Shown: in pieces, positions 18,868 through 26,647 of the stretch | How positions within the stretch are numbered: the stretch's first letter is position 1 | Layout: each line of letters opens with the position of its first letter | Assembly: GCA_002417905.1 (NCBI GenBank) | Contig: DIDB01000228.1 | Location: 1-36,880, forward strand | Source of the DNA: Pseudomonadaceae bacterium UBA5811 | GTDB lineage: Bacteria > Pseudomonadota > Gammaproteobacteria > Pseudomonadales > Pseudomonadaceae | DNA length: 36,880 nt | Direction: 5' to 3' | Made by a program: the position numbers and the translations under genes | Notes under the pieces: model-generated | The model's database searches: none | What the model was told of the DNA's origin: nothing | The model's input: the letters and a program-made list of their open reading frames with translations, nothing else

Positions 18868-19707
18868 TCAGGCCACTGGCACTGCGGCAAGCAGCTCCGG
18901 CCAGTCGGCCTCAATCAGTTCAATTGACTTGCGGGTGCAGACCTTGCGCTCGTTGGGTGCAGGCTCCTGAATCAGGGCCCAGCCCGCCTCGGGGGCAGCC
19001 CCGTAGATCAGGTCGCTCATGATCATCCGTTCGGTATCCCGGTTAAAACGCATGCCCAGGAAGAGGTACTGCAGGTTCTGGCGTTTCTGCTTGATCCCGT
19101 CCGGTACGGCAAAGCCGCCCATCAGCTCGGTAATGTAGTCAACAAAGTCCGCATCACTGGCAATATAGCTGGGATGGGGGAGCGGGGTGCCCAGCGGCTT
19201 GAACAGGACGGGCAGGCCGGGATCGAGCGTTTCCTGGGTAACGGGCCGGTAGGCGCCTTCCTGCCATTCATAAAGCTCGAAGCGGTAGTGGGTTCCGGTC
19301 AGCCGGGCACAGCCGACCACCAGGGTATGGGCCCGGTCGGCATAGCACTGCTGGAGCAGGGTGTCCCGGTTATAGTCAATGATGTAGGGCAGGTTGAGGC
19401 TGGCCAGCCAGCGGTGAACCGGCGCGGGTGTCCAGCCTTCGCCGCCATAGGTCTGGGTCAGGAAGCGTTCGATAAAACGCCGGCCCTTTTTGTTTTCCAG
19501 ATGCATGGCAGCCCGGGAAAACTCGTACATCAGGCGGGGAGACATGGGTTTGCCGCCAGTCATGGCCAGAATCAGGCTTTCACTCTCTGCAGGGACCTGC
19601 TGGCCGGTCGCCGGAGCTATCACGCCATTCAGGACGCCTGGTCCCAGATAAGGCACGACTTCTCCAGTTTTCAGGCGCGCAAGGATTGTCTCGAAACTGC
19701 TGTTCAC
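18868..19707 (-). CDS. SIR2-like domain protein divergent from nifH
   Basis: The 279-aa product resembles the SIR2-like (SIR2_2) family. The N-terminal motif VVPYLGPGVLN (residues 17-27) fits the NAD-binding loop, and IIDYNRDTLLQ (109-119, N113 and D115) corresponds to the T-N-Y-D motif. KPLGTP at 170-175 stands where catalytic members have K-L-H-G, so the usual catalytic histidine is Leu172 here. The GTG at 19707 is chosen because AGGAG lies 6 bp upstream; an in-frame upstream ATG at 19758 would put the gene start within its own promoter. No signal peptide or membrane helix is seen. It is first in a two-gene operon with the 187-aa protein and has its own sigma54 promoter. NAD binding is plausible; enzymatic activity is uncertain. 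A defence or NAD/redox role is inference. Confidence 0.78.
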   Translation of the reverse strand: MNSSFETILARLKTGEVVPYLGPGVLNGVIAPATGQQVPAESESLILAMTGGKPMSPRLMYEFSRAAMHLENKKGRRFIERFLTQTYGGEGWTPAPVHRWLASLNLPYIIDYNRDTLLQQCYADRAHTLVVGCARLTGTHYRFELYEWQEGAYRPVTQETLDPGLPVLFKPLGTPLPHPSYIASDADFVDYITELMGGFAVPDGIKQKRQNLQYLFLGMRFNRDTERMIMSDLIYGAAPEAGWALIQEPAPNERKVCTRKSIELIEADWPELLAAVPVA

Positions 19708-19753
19708 GGATTTCTCCTGATGAGTGAAGGGCGTGACACAGAAAATAACGCGA

Positions 19754-19769
19754 AGCAATTTTAGTGCCC
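19754..19769 (-). promoter_or_regulatory. Sigma54 (-24/-12) promoter of the SIR2-like operon
   Basis: On the minus strand the site reads GGGCACTAAAATTGCT: GGCAC-N5-TTGCT with GG-N10-GC spacing, differing from consensus only in the first base. The predicted start is near 19743, 36 nt before the GTG. The NifA site at 19862-19877 lies about 100 bp upstream of it. Confidence 0.8.
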
Positions 19770-19785
19770 GTTTCCTTTTTGTCTA

Positions 19786-19817
19786 ACGCTTTGATTTTTA
19801 TCAAAAAATCAAAGCGT
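19786..19817. repeat. Perfect 14-bp inverted repeat
   Basis: ACGCTTTGATTTTT, a 4-nt spacer (ATCA), and its exact reverse complement. It lies between the SIR2-like promoter and the NifA site, outside both predicted transcripts. It could be an operator for an unknown dimeric regulator, a cruciform, or a transcriptional barrier; nothing in the sequence decides. Confidence 0.9.
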
Positions 19818-19861
19818 GGTGCAGGTTTTGGTCCGGGGGTTTAGGGAGGTTCCCAACAAGT

Positions 19862-19877
19862 TGTCGGCTTTTGTACA
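19862..19877. promoter_or_regulatory. NifA upstream activator site shared by nifH and SIR2-like promoters
   Basis: TGTCGGCTTTTGTACA is an exact TGT-N10-ACA site. It lies about 180 bp from the nifH -24 element and about 100 bp from the leftward promoter. It is the only exact site I found between the two genes. Confidence 0.8.
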
Positions 19878-19893
19878 TGGAACATTGCCGTTG

Positions 19894-19915
19894 ACGCCTC
19901 TGCGTGGGCGTTTTT
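19894..19915 (+). terminator. Terminator-like hairpin upstream of nifH
   Basis: ACGCC paired with GGCGT around an 8-nt loop, followed by a T run (TTTTT, its first T in the stem). No annotated gene reads into it from the left. It may insulate nifH or end a small RNA starting after the inverted repeat; the stem is short, so it could also be chance. Confidence 0.4.
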
Positions 19916-20017
19916 GTGTGCATTGTTGCTTTACTGCCAATTTCAGCCGGTCAGGGCTACCGATTGTTATGTATCGCACTGGAGCTGCCAGATGGCGATG
20001 AATAAAAAAACTTTATA

Positions 20018-20030
20018 TATCAATTGGTTG
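20018..20030 (+). promoter_or_regulatory. IHF binding site of the nifH promoter
   Basis: TATCAATTGGTTG matches the IHF consensus WATCAANNNNTTR at every position, beside an A/T-rich tract. It lies 18 bp upstream of the sigma54 promoter and between it and the NifA site, where bending would bring NifA to the polymerase. Confidence 0.75.
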
Positions 20031-20047
20031 TTTTTATTTTGCTGTTG

Positions 20048-20063
20048 TGGCACAGGGCGTGCA
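20048..20063 (+). promoter_or_regulatory. Sigma54 (-24/-12) promoter of nifHDKTY
   Basis: TGGCACAGGGCGTGCA has a perfect -24 element and GG-N10-GC spacing; the -12 element is GTGCA instead of TTGCA. Predicted start near 20074, leader about 66 nt. Confidence 0.9.
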
Positions 20064-20115
20064 TTGGTATTGGGGCGCGGGCTTGATCGTGCTACGGCCC
20101 ACAAACATTTGGTAG

Positions 20116-21021
<906 letters not shown>

Positions 21022-21065
21022 GGTTTCTTCAGATGGACGGGGCAGGGCAGATGGGCCCTGTCGGG

Positions 21066-21086
21066 GCGTCGCACCTGGTGTGACGC
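21066..21086 (+). other. Stem-loop between nifH and nifD
   Basis: GCGTCGCACC and GGTGTGACGC form a stem with one G/T-type mismatch and almost no loop. There is no T run, so it is more likely an mRNA processing or 3'-protection element that raises nifH over nifDK message than a terminator. That role is inferred from other diazotrophs. Confidence 0.6.
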
Positions 21087-21130
21087 ACCCGTTCCCGCAA
21101 ACGAACGCAACGTTACAGGAGTCATACCCC

Positions 21131-22612
21131 ATGTCTGGTATGTCACGCGAAGAGGTTGAATCCCTCATCCAGGAAGTTCTGGAAGTTTATCCCGAGAAAG
21201 CGCGTAAAGACCGTGCCAAGCACCTTTCTCCCAACGATCCTTCTCTGCCTAATGCCAAGAAGTGCATCACTTCCAACAAGAAATCCCAGCCTGGTCTGAT
21301 GACCATCCGTGGCTGTGCTTACGCTGGTTCCAAGGGTGTGGTCTGGGGTCCGATCAAGGACATGATCCACATTTCCCACGGCCCGGTAGGCTGTGGCCAG
21401 TATTCGCGTGCAGGTCGCCGTAACTACTACATCGGCACCACTGGCGTTAACGCGTTCGTTACCATGAACTTCACCTCGGATTTCCAGGAGAAGGACATCG
21501 TTTTCGGCGGCGACAAAAAGCTGTCCACCCTGATTGATGAAATCGAAACCCTGTTCCCGCTGAACAAGGGCATTTCGATCCAGTCCGAGTGCCCGATTGG
21601 TCTGATTGGTGACGACATTGAAGCCGTTTCCAAGAAGAAAGGCGCCGAGCTGAACAAGACTGTGGTCCCGGTACGCTGCGAAGGTTTCCGCGGTGTATCC
21701 CAGTCCCTTGGTCACCACATTGCCAACGACGCGATCCGTGACTGGGTTCTGGGCAAGCGTGACAGCGACACCGGTTTCCAGAGCACGCCTTACGACGTTT
21801 CCATCATCGGTGACTACAACATCGGTGGTGATGCCTGGTCCTCGCGCATCCTGCTGGAAGAAATGGGCCTGCGCGTAGTGGCCCAGTGGTCCGGTGACGG
21901 CTCCCTGTCCGAGATTGAGCTGACTCCGAAAGTCAAGCTGAACCTGGTTCACTGCTACCGCTCCATGAACTACATCTCCCGTCACATGGAAGAGAAGTAC
22001 GGTATCCCATGGATGGAGTACAACTTCTTCGGTCCGACCAAGACCATCGAGTCCCTGCGCGCCATTGCTGCCCGCTTCGACGAGACCATCCAGAAAAAAT
22101 GTGAAGAAGTTATTGCCAAGTACCAGCCCGAGTGGGAAGCCGTTGTGGCCAAGTACCGTTCGCGTCTGGAAGGCAAGCGCGTCATGCTCTACATCGGTGG
22201 CCTGCGTCCGCGTCACGTGATTGGCGCCTACGAAGATCTGGGCATGGAAGTGGTGGGTACCGGTTACGAGTTCGCCCATAACGACGACTATGACCGCACC
22301 CTGAAAGAAATGGGCGATGCCACCCTGCTGTACGATGACGTGACTGGCTACGAGTTCGAAGAATTCGTCAAGCGCATCAAGCCTGACCTGATCGGTTCGG
22401 GTATCAAAGAGAAGTTCATCTTCCAGAAGATGGGTATCCCTTTCCGTCAGATGCACTCATGGGATTACTCCGGTCCGTACCACGGCTTTGATGGTTTCGC
22501 CATCTTCGCCCGTGACATGGATATGACCCTGAACAACCCGTGCTGGAAAAAACTGCAGGCGCCCTGGCAAAAAGCCGGTGACGCTGCAGAGCAAGTTGCC
22601 GCCAGCGCCTGA
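21131..22612 (+). CDS. nifD: NifD, nitrogenase MoFe protein alpha chain
   Basis: NifD holds FeMo-co, the site of N2 reduction. The 493-aa protein (A. vinelandii: 492) has the P-cluster ligands C62 (IRGCAYAG), C88 (GPVGCGQYS) and C154 ([10 protein letters not shown]), and the FeMo-co ligands C275 (LVHCYRSMN) and H442 (QMHSWDY). The ATG at 21131 gives the family N-terminus [17 protein letters not shown]; an in-frame upstream extension into nifH is not real. A TTACAGGAG site lies just before it. It is translated with nifK from the nifH promoter and shows the same high-expression codon use. Nothing unusual was seen in the active-site residues, and there is no sign of a vanadium- or iron-only-type chain. 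Confidence 0.99.
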   Translation: MSGMSREEVESLIQEVLEVYPEKARKDRAKHLSPNDPSLPNAKKCITSNKKSQPGLMTIRGCAYAGSKGVVWGPIKDMIHISHGPVGCGQYSRAGRRNYYIGTTGVNAFVTMNFTSDFQEKDIVFGGDKKLSTLIDEIETLFPLNKGISIQSECPIGLIGDDIEAVSKKKGAELNKTVVPVRCEGFRGVSQSLGHHIANDAIRDWVLGKRDSDTGFQSTPYDVSIIGDYNIGGDAWSSRILLEEMGLRVVAQWSGDGSLSEIELTPKVKLNLVHCYRSMNYISRHMEEKYGIPWMEYNFFGPTKTIESLRAIAARFDETIQKKCEEVIAKYQPEWEAVVAKYRSRLEGKRVMLYIGGLRPRHVIGAYEDLGMEVVGTGYEFAHNDDYDRTLKEMGDATLLYDDVTGYEFEEFVKRIKPDLIGSGIKEKFIFQKMGIPFRQMHSWDYSGPYHGFDGFAIFARDMDMTLNNPCWKKLQAPWQKAGDAAEQVAASA

Positions 22613-22640
22613 TTGTCAGAGCAGCAAGTAAAAACGCCCG

Positions 22641-22659
22641 CCGGGGGCTGACCCCCTGG
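22641..22659 (+). other. Stem-loop between nifD and nifK
   Basis: CCGGGGG-CTGA-CCCCC: a 5-bp G/C stem (22643-22647 with 22652-22656) and a 4-nt loop, with flanking partial pairing. No T run follows, so an mRNA-stability or processing element is more likely than a terminator. Confidence 0.45.
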
Positions 22660-22709
22660 CCGGCTCCGTGATCGCCGTTCACAGATGAGTGAGGCGCAGG
22701 AGTAAAGTC

Positions 22710-24281
22710 ATGAGCCAGCAAGTCGATAACATCAAGCAAAGCTATCCGCTGTTCCGTCAGGAAGAGTACACCGAGCTGTTCGCCCGCAAGCGTGATGGCT
22801 TTGAGGAAAAAGTTCCCCAGGACAAAATCGACGAAGTGTTCCAGTGGACCACTTCCGAAGAGTACAAGGAACTGAACTTCAAGCGTGAAGCCCTGACCAT
22901 CAACCCGGCCAAAGCCTGTCAGCCGCTGGGTGCTGTCCTGTGCTCCCTGGGCTTTGAGAACACCATGCCCTATGTGCACGGTTCCCAGGGTTGTGTGGCC
23001 TACTTCCGCTCCTACTTCAACCGTCATTTCCGCGAGCCGATTTCCTGCGTATCCGACTCCATGACGGAAGATGCGGCCGTTTTCGGTGGCCAGCAGAACA
23101 TGAAAGACGGTCTGCAGAACTGTAAGGCCACTTACAAGCCTGCCATGATCGCTGTTTCCACCACCTGCATGGCGGAAGTTATTGGTGACGACCTCAACGC
23201 GTTCATCAACAACACCAAGAAAGAAGGCGTCATTCCGGAAGACTTCCCGGTGCCTTTTGCCCACACGCCGAGCTTTGTTGGCAGCCATGTAACCGGCTGG
23301 GACAACATGTTCGAGGGTATTGCCCGTTACTTCACCAACAACGCCATGGAAGGAAAGGTTCCGGGCAGCAACGGCAAGATCAACATCGTTCCGGGCTTCG
23401 AAACCTATCTGGGCAACTATCGCGTCATCAAGCGCATGCTGGCCGAGATGGACGTTGCCTTCACCATGCTGTGTGATCCGGAAGAAGTTCTGGATACTCC
23501 GGCTGATGGCAAGTTCCGCATGTATGCCGGCGGCACGACCCAGGAAGAGATGAAAGATGCGCCGAACGCCAAAACCACCGTTCTGCTGCAACCCTGGCAT
23601 CTGGAAAAAACCAAAAAGTTTGTTGAAGGTACCTGGAAACACGAAGTACCGAAGCTGAGCATTCCGATGGGTCTGGACTGGACCGACGAATTCCTGATGA
23701 AAGTCAGCGAAGTCACTGGCCAGCCGATTCCGGACAGCCTGCAGAAAGAGCGCGGCCGTCTGGTTGACATGATGACCGACTCCCACACCTGGCTGCATGG
23801 CAAGCGCTTTGCCATCTGGGGTGACCCGGACTTCGTGCTGGGCCTGACCAAGTTCCTGCTGGAAGTGGGTGCCGAGCCGATTCACATCCTGTGCAACAAC
23901 GGCAACAAACGCTGGAAGAAAGCCGTAGACGCCCTGCTGGAAACCTCGCCTTACGGCGCCAACAGCACGGTCTACATCGGCAAGGACCTGTGGCACATGC
24001 GTTCCCTGGTGTTTACCGACAAGCCGGACTTCATGATCGGCAACACCTACGGCAAATTCATCCAGCGCGACACGCTGCACAAGGGCAAGGACTTCGAAGT
24101 TCCGCTGATCCGCATCGGCTTCCCGATCTTCGACCGTCATCACCTGCACCGTCAGACCACCATGGGCTACGAAGGCGCCATGTACATGCTGACAACCATC
24201 GTCAATGCCATTCTTGACCGTCTGGACGACGAAACCCGTCTCATGCAGCAGACTGACTACAACCACGATCTGGTTCGCTGA
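22710..24281 (+). CDS. nifK: NifK, nitrogenase MoFe protein beta chain
   Basis: NifK pairs with NifD and shares the P-cluster. The 523-aa product is exactly the A. vinelandii length. P-cluster ligands are C70 (NPAKACQPLG), C95 (GSQGCVAYF) and C153 (STTCMAEVIGDD). The N-terminal extension MSQQVDNIKQSYPLF is typical of the Azotobacter/Klebsiella type. The ATG at 22710 follows CAGGAG; seven in-frame codons upstream are not needed. A long open frame antisense to it (22416-24458) is explained by its biased codon use. A hairpin follows the stop before nifT. Confidence 0.99.
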   Translation: MSQQVDNIKQSYPLFRQEEYTELFARKRDGFEEKVPQDKIDEVFQWTTSEEYKELNFKREALTINPAKACQPLGAVLCSLGFENTMPYVHGSQGCVAYFRSYFNRHFREPISCVSDSMTEDAAVFGGQQNMKDGLQNCKATYKPAMIAVSTTCMAEVIGDDLNAFINNTKKEGVIPEDFPVPFAHTPSFVGSHVTGWDNMFEGIARYFTNNAMEGKVPGSNGKINIVPGFETYLGNYRVIKRMLAEMDVAFTMLCDPEEVLDTPADGKFRMYAGGTTQEEMKDAPNAKTTVLLQPWHLEKTKKFVEGTWKHEVPKLSIPMGLDWTDEFLMKVSEVTGQPIPDSLQKERGRLVDMMTDSHTWLHGKRFAIWGDPDFVLGLTKFLLEVGAEPIHILCNNGNKRWKKAVDALLETSPYGANSTVYIGKDLWHMRSLVFTDKPDFMIGNTYGKFIQRDTLHKGKDFEVPLIRIGFPIFDRHHLHRQTTMGYEGAMYMLTTIVNAILDRLDDETRLMQQTDYNHDLVR

Positions 24282-24305
24282 TTCAGGACCTGCATCGGGT
24301 ATCCG

Positions 24306-24334
24306 TGCCGGAGCGGTGTCATGCCGCTCCGGCA
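24306..24334 (+). other. Perfect 11-bp stem-loop between nifK and nifT
   Basis: TGCCGGAGCGG pairs exactly with CCGCTCCGGCA around a 7-nt loop; TTTCATTTT follows. It can act as a partial terminator or 3'-end protector that lowers nifTY expression relative to nifHDK, since no promoter is seen before nifT. Confidence 0.75.
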
Positions 24335-24420
24335 TTTCATTTTGGTGATTGAGAAAAGCGGCAGGCTGTATTAGCCTCCACCGGCTTTCCGGTTGCCAGC
24401 CCTTTCCTGTGGAGAATCCC

Positions 24421-24642
24421 ATGCCCAGCGTCATGCTCCGTATCAATGATGAAGGCAAACTGACCTTCTACATCCCCAAAAAAGACCTGGAAGAAGTGGT
24501 GGCTTCAATCGAGCACGACAGTCCGGATGCCTGGGGAGGTGAAATCACCCTGGCCGACGGCTCTTCCTATTACATCGAGCCGCTGGACAGCCCGCCGAAA
24601 CTGCCGATCACCCTGCGGGCCAAGCGGGCCGGCGAGAACTGA
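24421..24642 (+). CDS. nifT: NifT (FixT) protein
   Basis: The 73-aa protein begins MPSVMLRINDEGKLTFYIPK, the signature of the NifT/FixT family, with the later DSPDAWGGEITLADGSSYYIEP also conserved. NifT follows nifK in many diazotrophs; it is dispensable in tested strains and its function is unknown. The ATG at 24421 has a GGAGA site 6 bp upstream and gives the family length. It is separated from nifK by a stem-loop and lies 4 bp before nifY. Confidence 0.93.
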   Translation: MPSVMLRINDEGKLTFYIPKKDLEEVVASIEHDSPDAWGGEITLADGSSYYIEPLDSPPKLPITLRAKRAGEN

Positions 24643-24646
24643 TTCC

Positions 24647-25417
24647 ATGGCCGTGCAATCGCCCGATTCCCAGGCGCGTCTGCCGGCCCATCTGGCGTTA
24701 CGCATTGCTCTGGCGGCCAGAGCCCTGAAAGACATCGGGCCTGCCTGCCTGCTGCAGGCCCTGATTGCTGCAGTGGGCGAGCCGATTACTGAGGCCCGTC
24801 TGGCAAAATTGCGGGCTTCCCGCCTGCGCTCAAGACTGCAGCAGGCGGGTGTGGCACCCTCTGCCCTGGGGGAGCGGCCGATCCAGCAGGCCATGGGCCT
24901 GCTGAAGGGGCGGGGTGTCAACATGCCCGAAGAGCCCCTGCCCAGTCCCCAGCCCTACCGGGAGGGTGATCTGCCCGGCTCGGTGCGGGTTGCCTGCGCT
25001 TCCAATGGTGGTGAGCGGCTGGACGGTATTTTCAGCAACTGCCCCCGTTTTCTGATCTACCAGGTTTCGCCCCATGAGTGCCGCCTGATTGATTTGCGCG
25101 AGCCGCCTGCCAGTGACGGGGCTGACCAGAGAATGGAGCGACATGCCCAGCGGGCTGACCTGCTGCATGACTGTCAGCTGCTTTATACCCTGAGTATCGG
25201 CGGGCCGGCGGCAGCCAAGGTGGTCCGGGCCGGCATCCATCCGGTCCGGCTCAGCCGGGCCATGCCCGCCCGCGAAATGGCCAGCCGTCTGCAGCGGATC
25301 CTGGCAACCACTCCACCGCCCTGGCTGGCCAAGGCCATGGGAGCGGAGCCTGCCCAGCGGGCCCGCTTCCCCTCCGGGCAGGGCACCGATCCCCTTTCCG
25401 TGAGGAACAAGCCATGA
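24647..25417 (+). CDS. nifY: NifY, nitrogenase accessory protein of NafY/NifX family
   Basis: The 256-aa protein is a paralogue of NafY in both halves. The N-terminal helical domain has LALRIALAARALKDIG, matching NafY almost residue for residue; the C-terminal domain shares SIGGPAAAKVVRAGIHPV and TTPPPWLAKAMG. NifY binds apo-dinitrogenase and is thought to hold it ready for FeMo-co. Unlike NafY, the cofactor-binding His position is Ile128 (LDGIFSNCPRFLIYQ against LDGHFGSCLRFLVYQ). The ATG lies 4 bp after nifT, and the stop overlaps the next gene as ATGA. It should be expressed from the nifH promoter at reduced level. Confidence 0.9.
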   Translation: MAVQSPDSQARLPAHLALRIALAARALKDIGPACLLQALIAAVGEPITEARLAKLRASRLRSRLQQAGVAPSALGERPIQQAMGLLKGRGVNMPEEPLPSPQPYREGDLPGSVRVACASNGGERLDGIFSNCPRFLIYQVSPHECRLIDLREPPASDGADQRMERHAQRADLLHDCQLLYTLSIGGPAAAKVVRAGIHPVRLSRAMPAREMASRLQRILATTPPPWLAKAMGAEPAQRARFPSGQGTDPLSVRNKP

Positions 25418-25683
25418 TTAGCCAGGACCAGCTGGATGCCATTATCAACGAGGCCGGGCAGTCCGCCCTGGATGAGGTCCTGTTGGGCCGGTTGCGGGCC
25501 GCCTGGCCGGGCGTGCATTTTACGCTCTGCATGGATGACGACATCCCGGTACATGCCAGGGCGGTAGCCGAGCAGGGGCGTTTCAACGTTTATCTGGTCA
25601 ACTCCAGCGACCACTGCTCGGTACTGACCAATGACACTGCCACGGCTTCCGGGGTGGTGCTGGCTGAAGTCATCGAGGACTGA
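25414..25683 (+). CDS. Small nif-associated protein (DUF6129-like), between nifY and lrv
   Basis: This 89-aa protein resembles a small protein found after nifY in A. vinelandii and P. stutzeri. It starts MISQDQLDAIINEAGQSALD and contains HFTLCMDDDIPVHARAV and FNVYLVNSSDHCSVLTNDTATASGVVLAEV. Two cysteines (one in each motif) and an acidic triplet are the most notable residues; no known cofactor motif can be named. It overlaps nifY by four bases and lies 6 bp before the LRV gene, so all belong to the nifH transcript. The function is unknown. The family number is given from memory. Confidence 0.8.
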   Translation: MISQDQLDAIINEAGQSALDEVLLGRLRAAWPGVHFTLCMDDDIPVHARAVAEQGRFNVYLVNSSDHCSVLTNDTATASGVVLAEVIED

Positions 25684-25689
25684 AGGCCC

Positions 25690-26442
25690 ATGGCTGATGA
25701 CAAGGCTGCTGACAGCACCCCGTTAGGTGACTGCCGTTCCTGCCCGTTCCGGCGTACCCTGCTGCTGGCCGGGCGCTGTACGCCGGGAGATACCTGTGTG
25801 GCGGTGGAAAGTGGCCGGCAGATTGACCGCTTTTTCCGCAGCAACCCGCATTTGGCCGTGCAGTATCTGGCCGATCCCTTCTGGGAGCGGCGGGCGATTG
25901 CGGTCCGCTATGCGCCCATCGAGGCCCTGTCCCCGCTGATTCATGACCCGGATGAAGCGGTCCGGCGGGCCGTGGCCTACCGGTTGCCCCGGGAGCAGCT
26001 GTCGGTGCTGATGAATGATGAGGACCGGGAGGTGCGGATTACCGTGGCCGACCGCCTGCCGCCGGAGCAGCTGGAAAATATGGCCGCCGACCGGGACTAC
26101 CTGGTCCGGGCCTATGTAGTACAGCGCATTGCCCCGGGCCGGCTGTTCCGTTTTATGCGTGATGAGGACCGTCAGGTCCGCAAGCTGGTGGCCAAGCGCC
26201 TGCCTGAAGAAAGTCTGGGCCTGATGGTCATGGACCCGGAGCCGGAAGTCCGGCGGATTGTGGCCTCCCGGCTCAGCGGGGAGGATTTGTACGATCTGCT
26301 GCGTGATCCGGACTGGACTGTGCGTCTGGCTGCGGTGCAGAACGCTTCACCGGCGGCCCTGCGCCGGCTGGACGAGCAGGACCCGGAAGTCCGGCTGGCC
26401 ATTGAGGAGCGGCTGGCCCAGGACAGTGGCCGCGCGTCCTGA
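25690..26442 (+). CDS. Leucine-rich-repeat-variant (LRV) iron-sulfur protein
   Basis: The 250-aa protein has an N-terminal cluster-binding motif C-x2-C-x11-C-x5-C at C15, C18, C30 and C36, then about eight LRV repeats of roughly 24 residues. Recurrent units include DPDEAVRRAVAYRLP, DEDREVRITVADRLP, DEDRQVRKLVAKRLP and DPEPEVRRIVASRLS. The LRV protein of A. vinelandii, encoded at the same place after nifY, has a solved structure with a [4Fe-4S] cluster joined to the repeat solenoid; its role is not known. The ATG follows GAAGG. It is the last gene before the nifE promoter. The repeats are strongly charged, suggesting a protein- or nucleic-acid-binding surface; that is inference. Confidence 0.92.
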   Translation: MADDKAADSTPLGDCRSCPFRRTLLLAGRCTPGDTCVAVESGRQIDRFFRSNPHLAVQYLADPFWERRAIAVRYAPIEALSPLIHDPDEAVRRAVAYRLPREQLSVLMNDEDREVRITVADRLPPEQLENMAADRDYLVRAYVVQRIAPGRLFRFMRDEDRQVRKLVAKRLPEESLGLMVMDPEPEVRRIVASRLSGEDLYDLLRDPDWTVRLAAVQNASPAALRRLDEQDPEVRLAIEERLAQDSGRAS

Positions 26443-26506
26443 GTCGTCCGGCCCGTTTTTGTCAGGTTTCGATCATACACGCCGGAACCTGTTGGGCTGT
26501 TTGGTG

Positions 26507-26522
26507 TGTTGCAAAGGTGACA
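26507..26522. promoter_or_regulatory. NifA upstream activator site of nifENX
   Basis: TGTTGCAAAGGTGACA is an exact TGT-N10-ACA site about 75 bp upstream of the nifE -24 element. Confidence 0.8.
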
Positions 26523-26567
26523 AGGCGTTTACTGTAAAAGAGCCTCTCTGGTGCCCTAAGCCCGGTT

Positions 26568-26580
26568 AATCAGCAGGTTG
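26568..26580 (+). promoter_or_regulatory. IHF-like site of nifE promoter
   Basis: AATCAGCAGGTTG matches WATCAANNNNTTR with one mismatch (G for A at position 6). Its position just upstream of the promoter fits an IHF role, but a single imperfect match is weak evidence. Confidence 0.4.
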
Positions 26581-26587
26581 TCTTATC

Positions 26588-26603
26588 TGGTACAGGCTTT
26601 GCA
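26588..26603 (+). promoter_or_regulatory. Sigma54 (-24/-12) promoter of nifENX
   Basis: TGGTACAGGCTTTGCA has GG-N10-GC and a perfect -12 TTGCA. Predicted start near 26614, leader about 34 nt. Confidence 0.87.
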
Positions 26604-26647
26604 ATGTTATGGCTGTGTGCAATACCGACCAGTAAAAGGGGTGCGCA

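Noticed and set aside
22416..24458. Long open frame (about 680 codons) antisense to nifK
   Set aside because: It runs opposite a clear nifK with all cluster residues. Biased codon use of highly expressed genes removes antisense stops; no ribosome-binding site or known domain. The same applies to antisense frames over nifD (21143-22456) and nifH (20134-21168).
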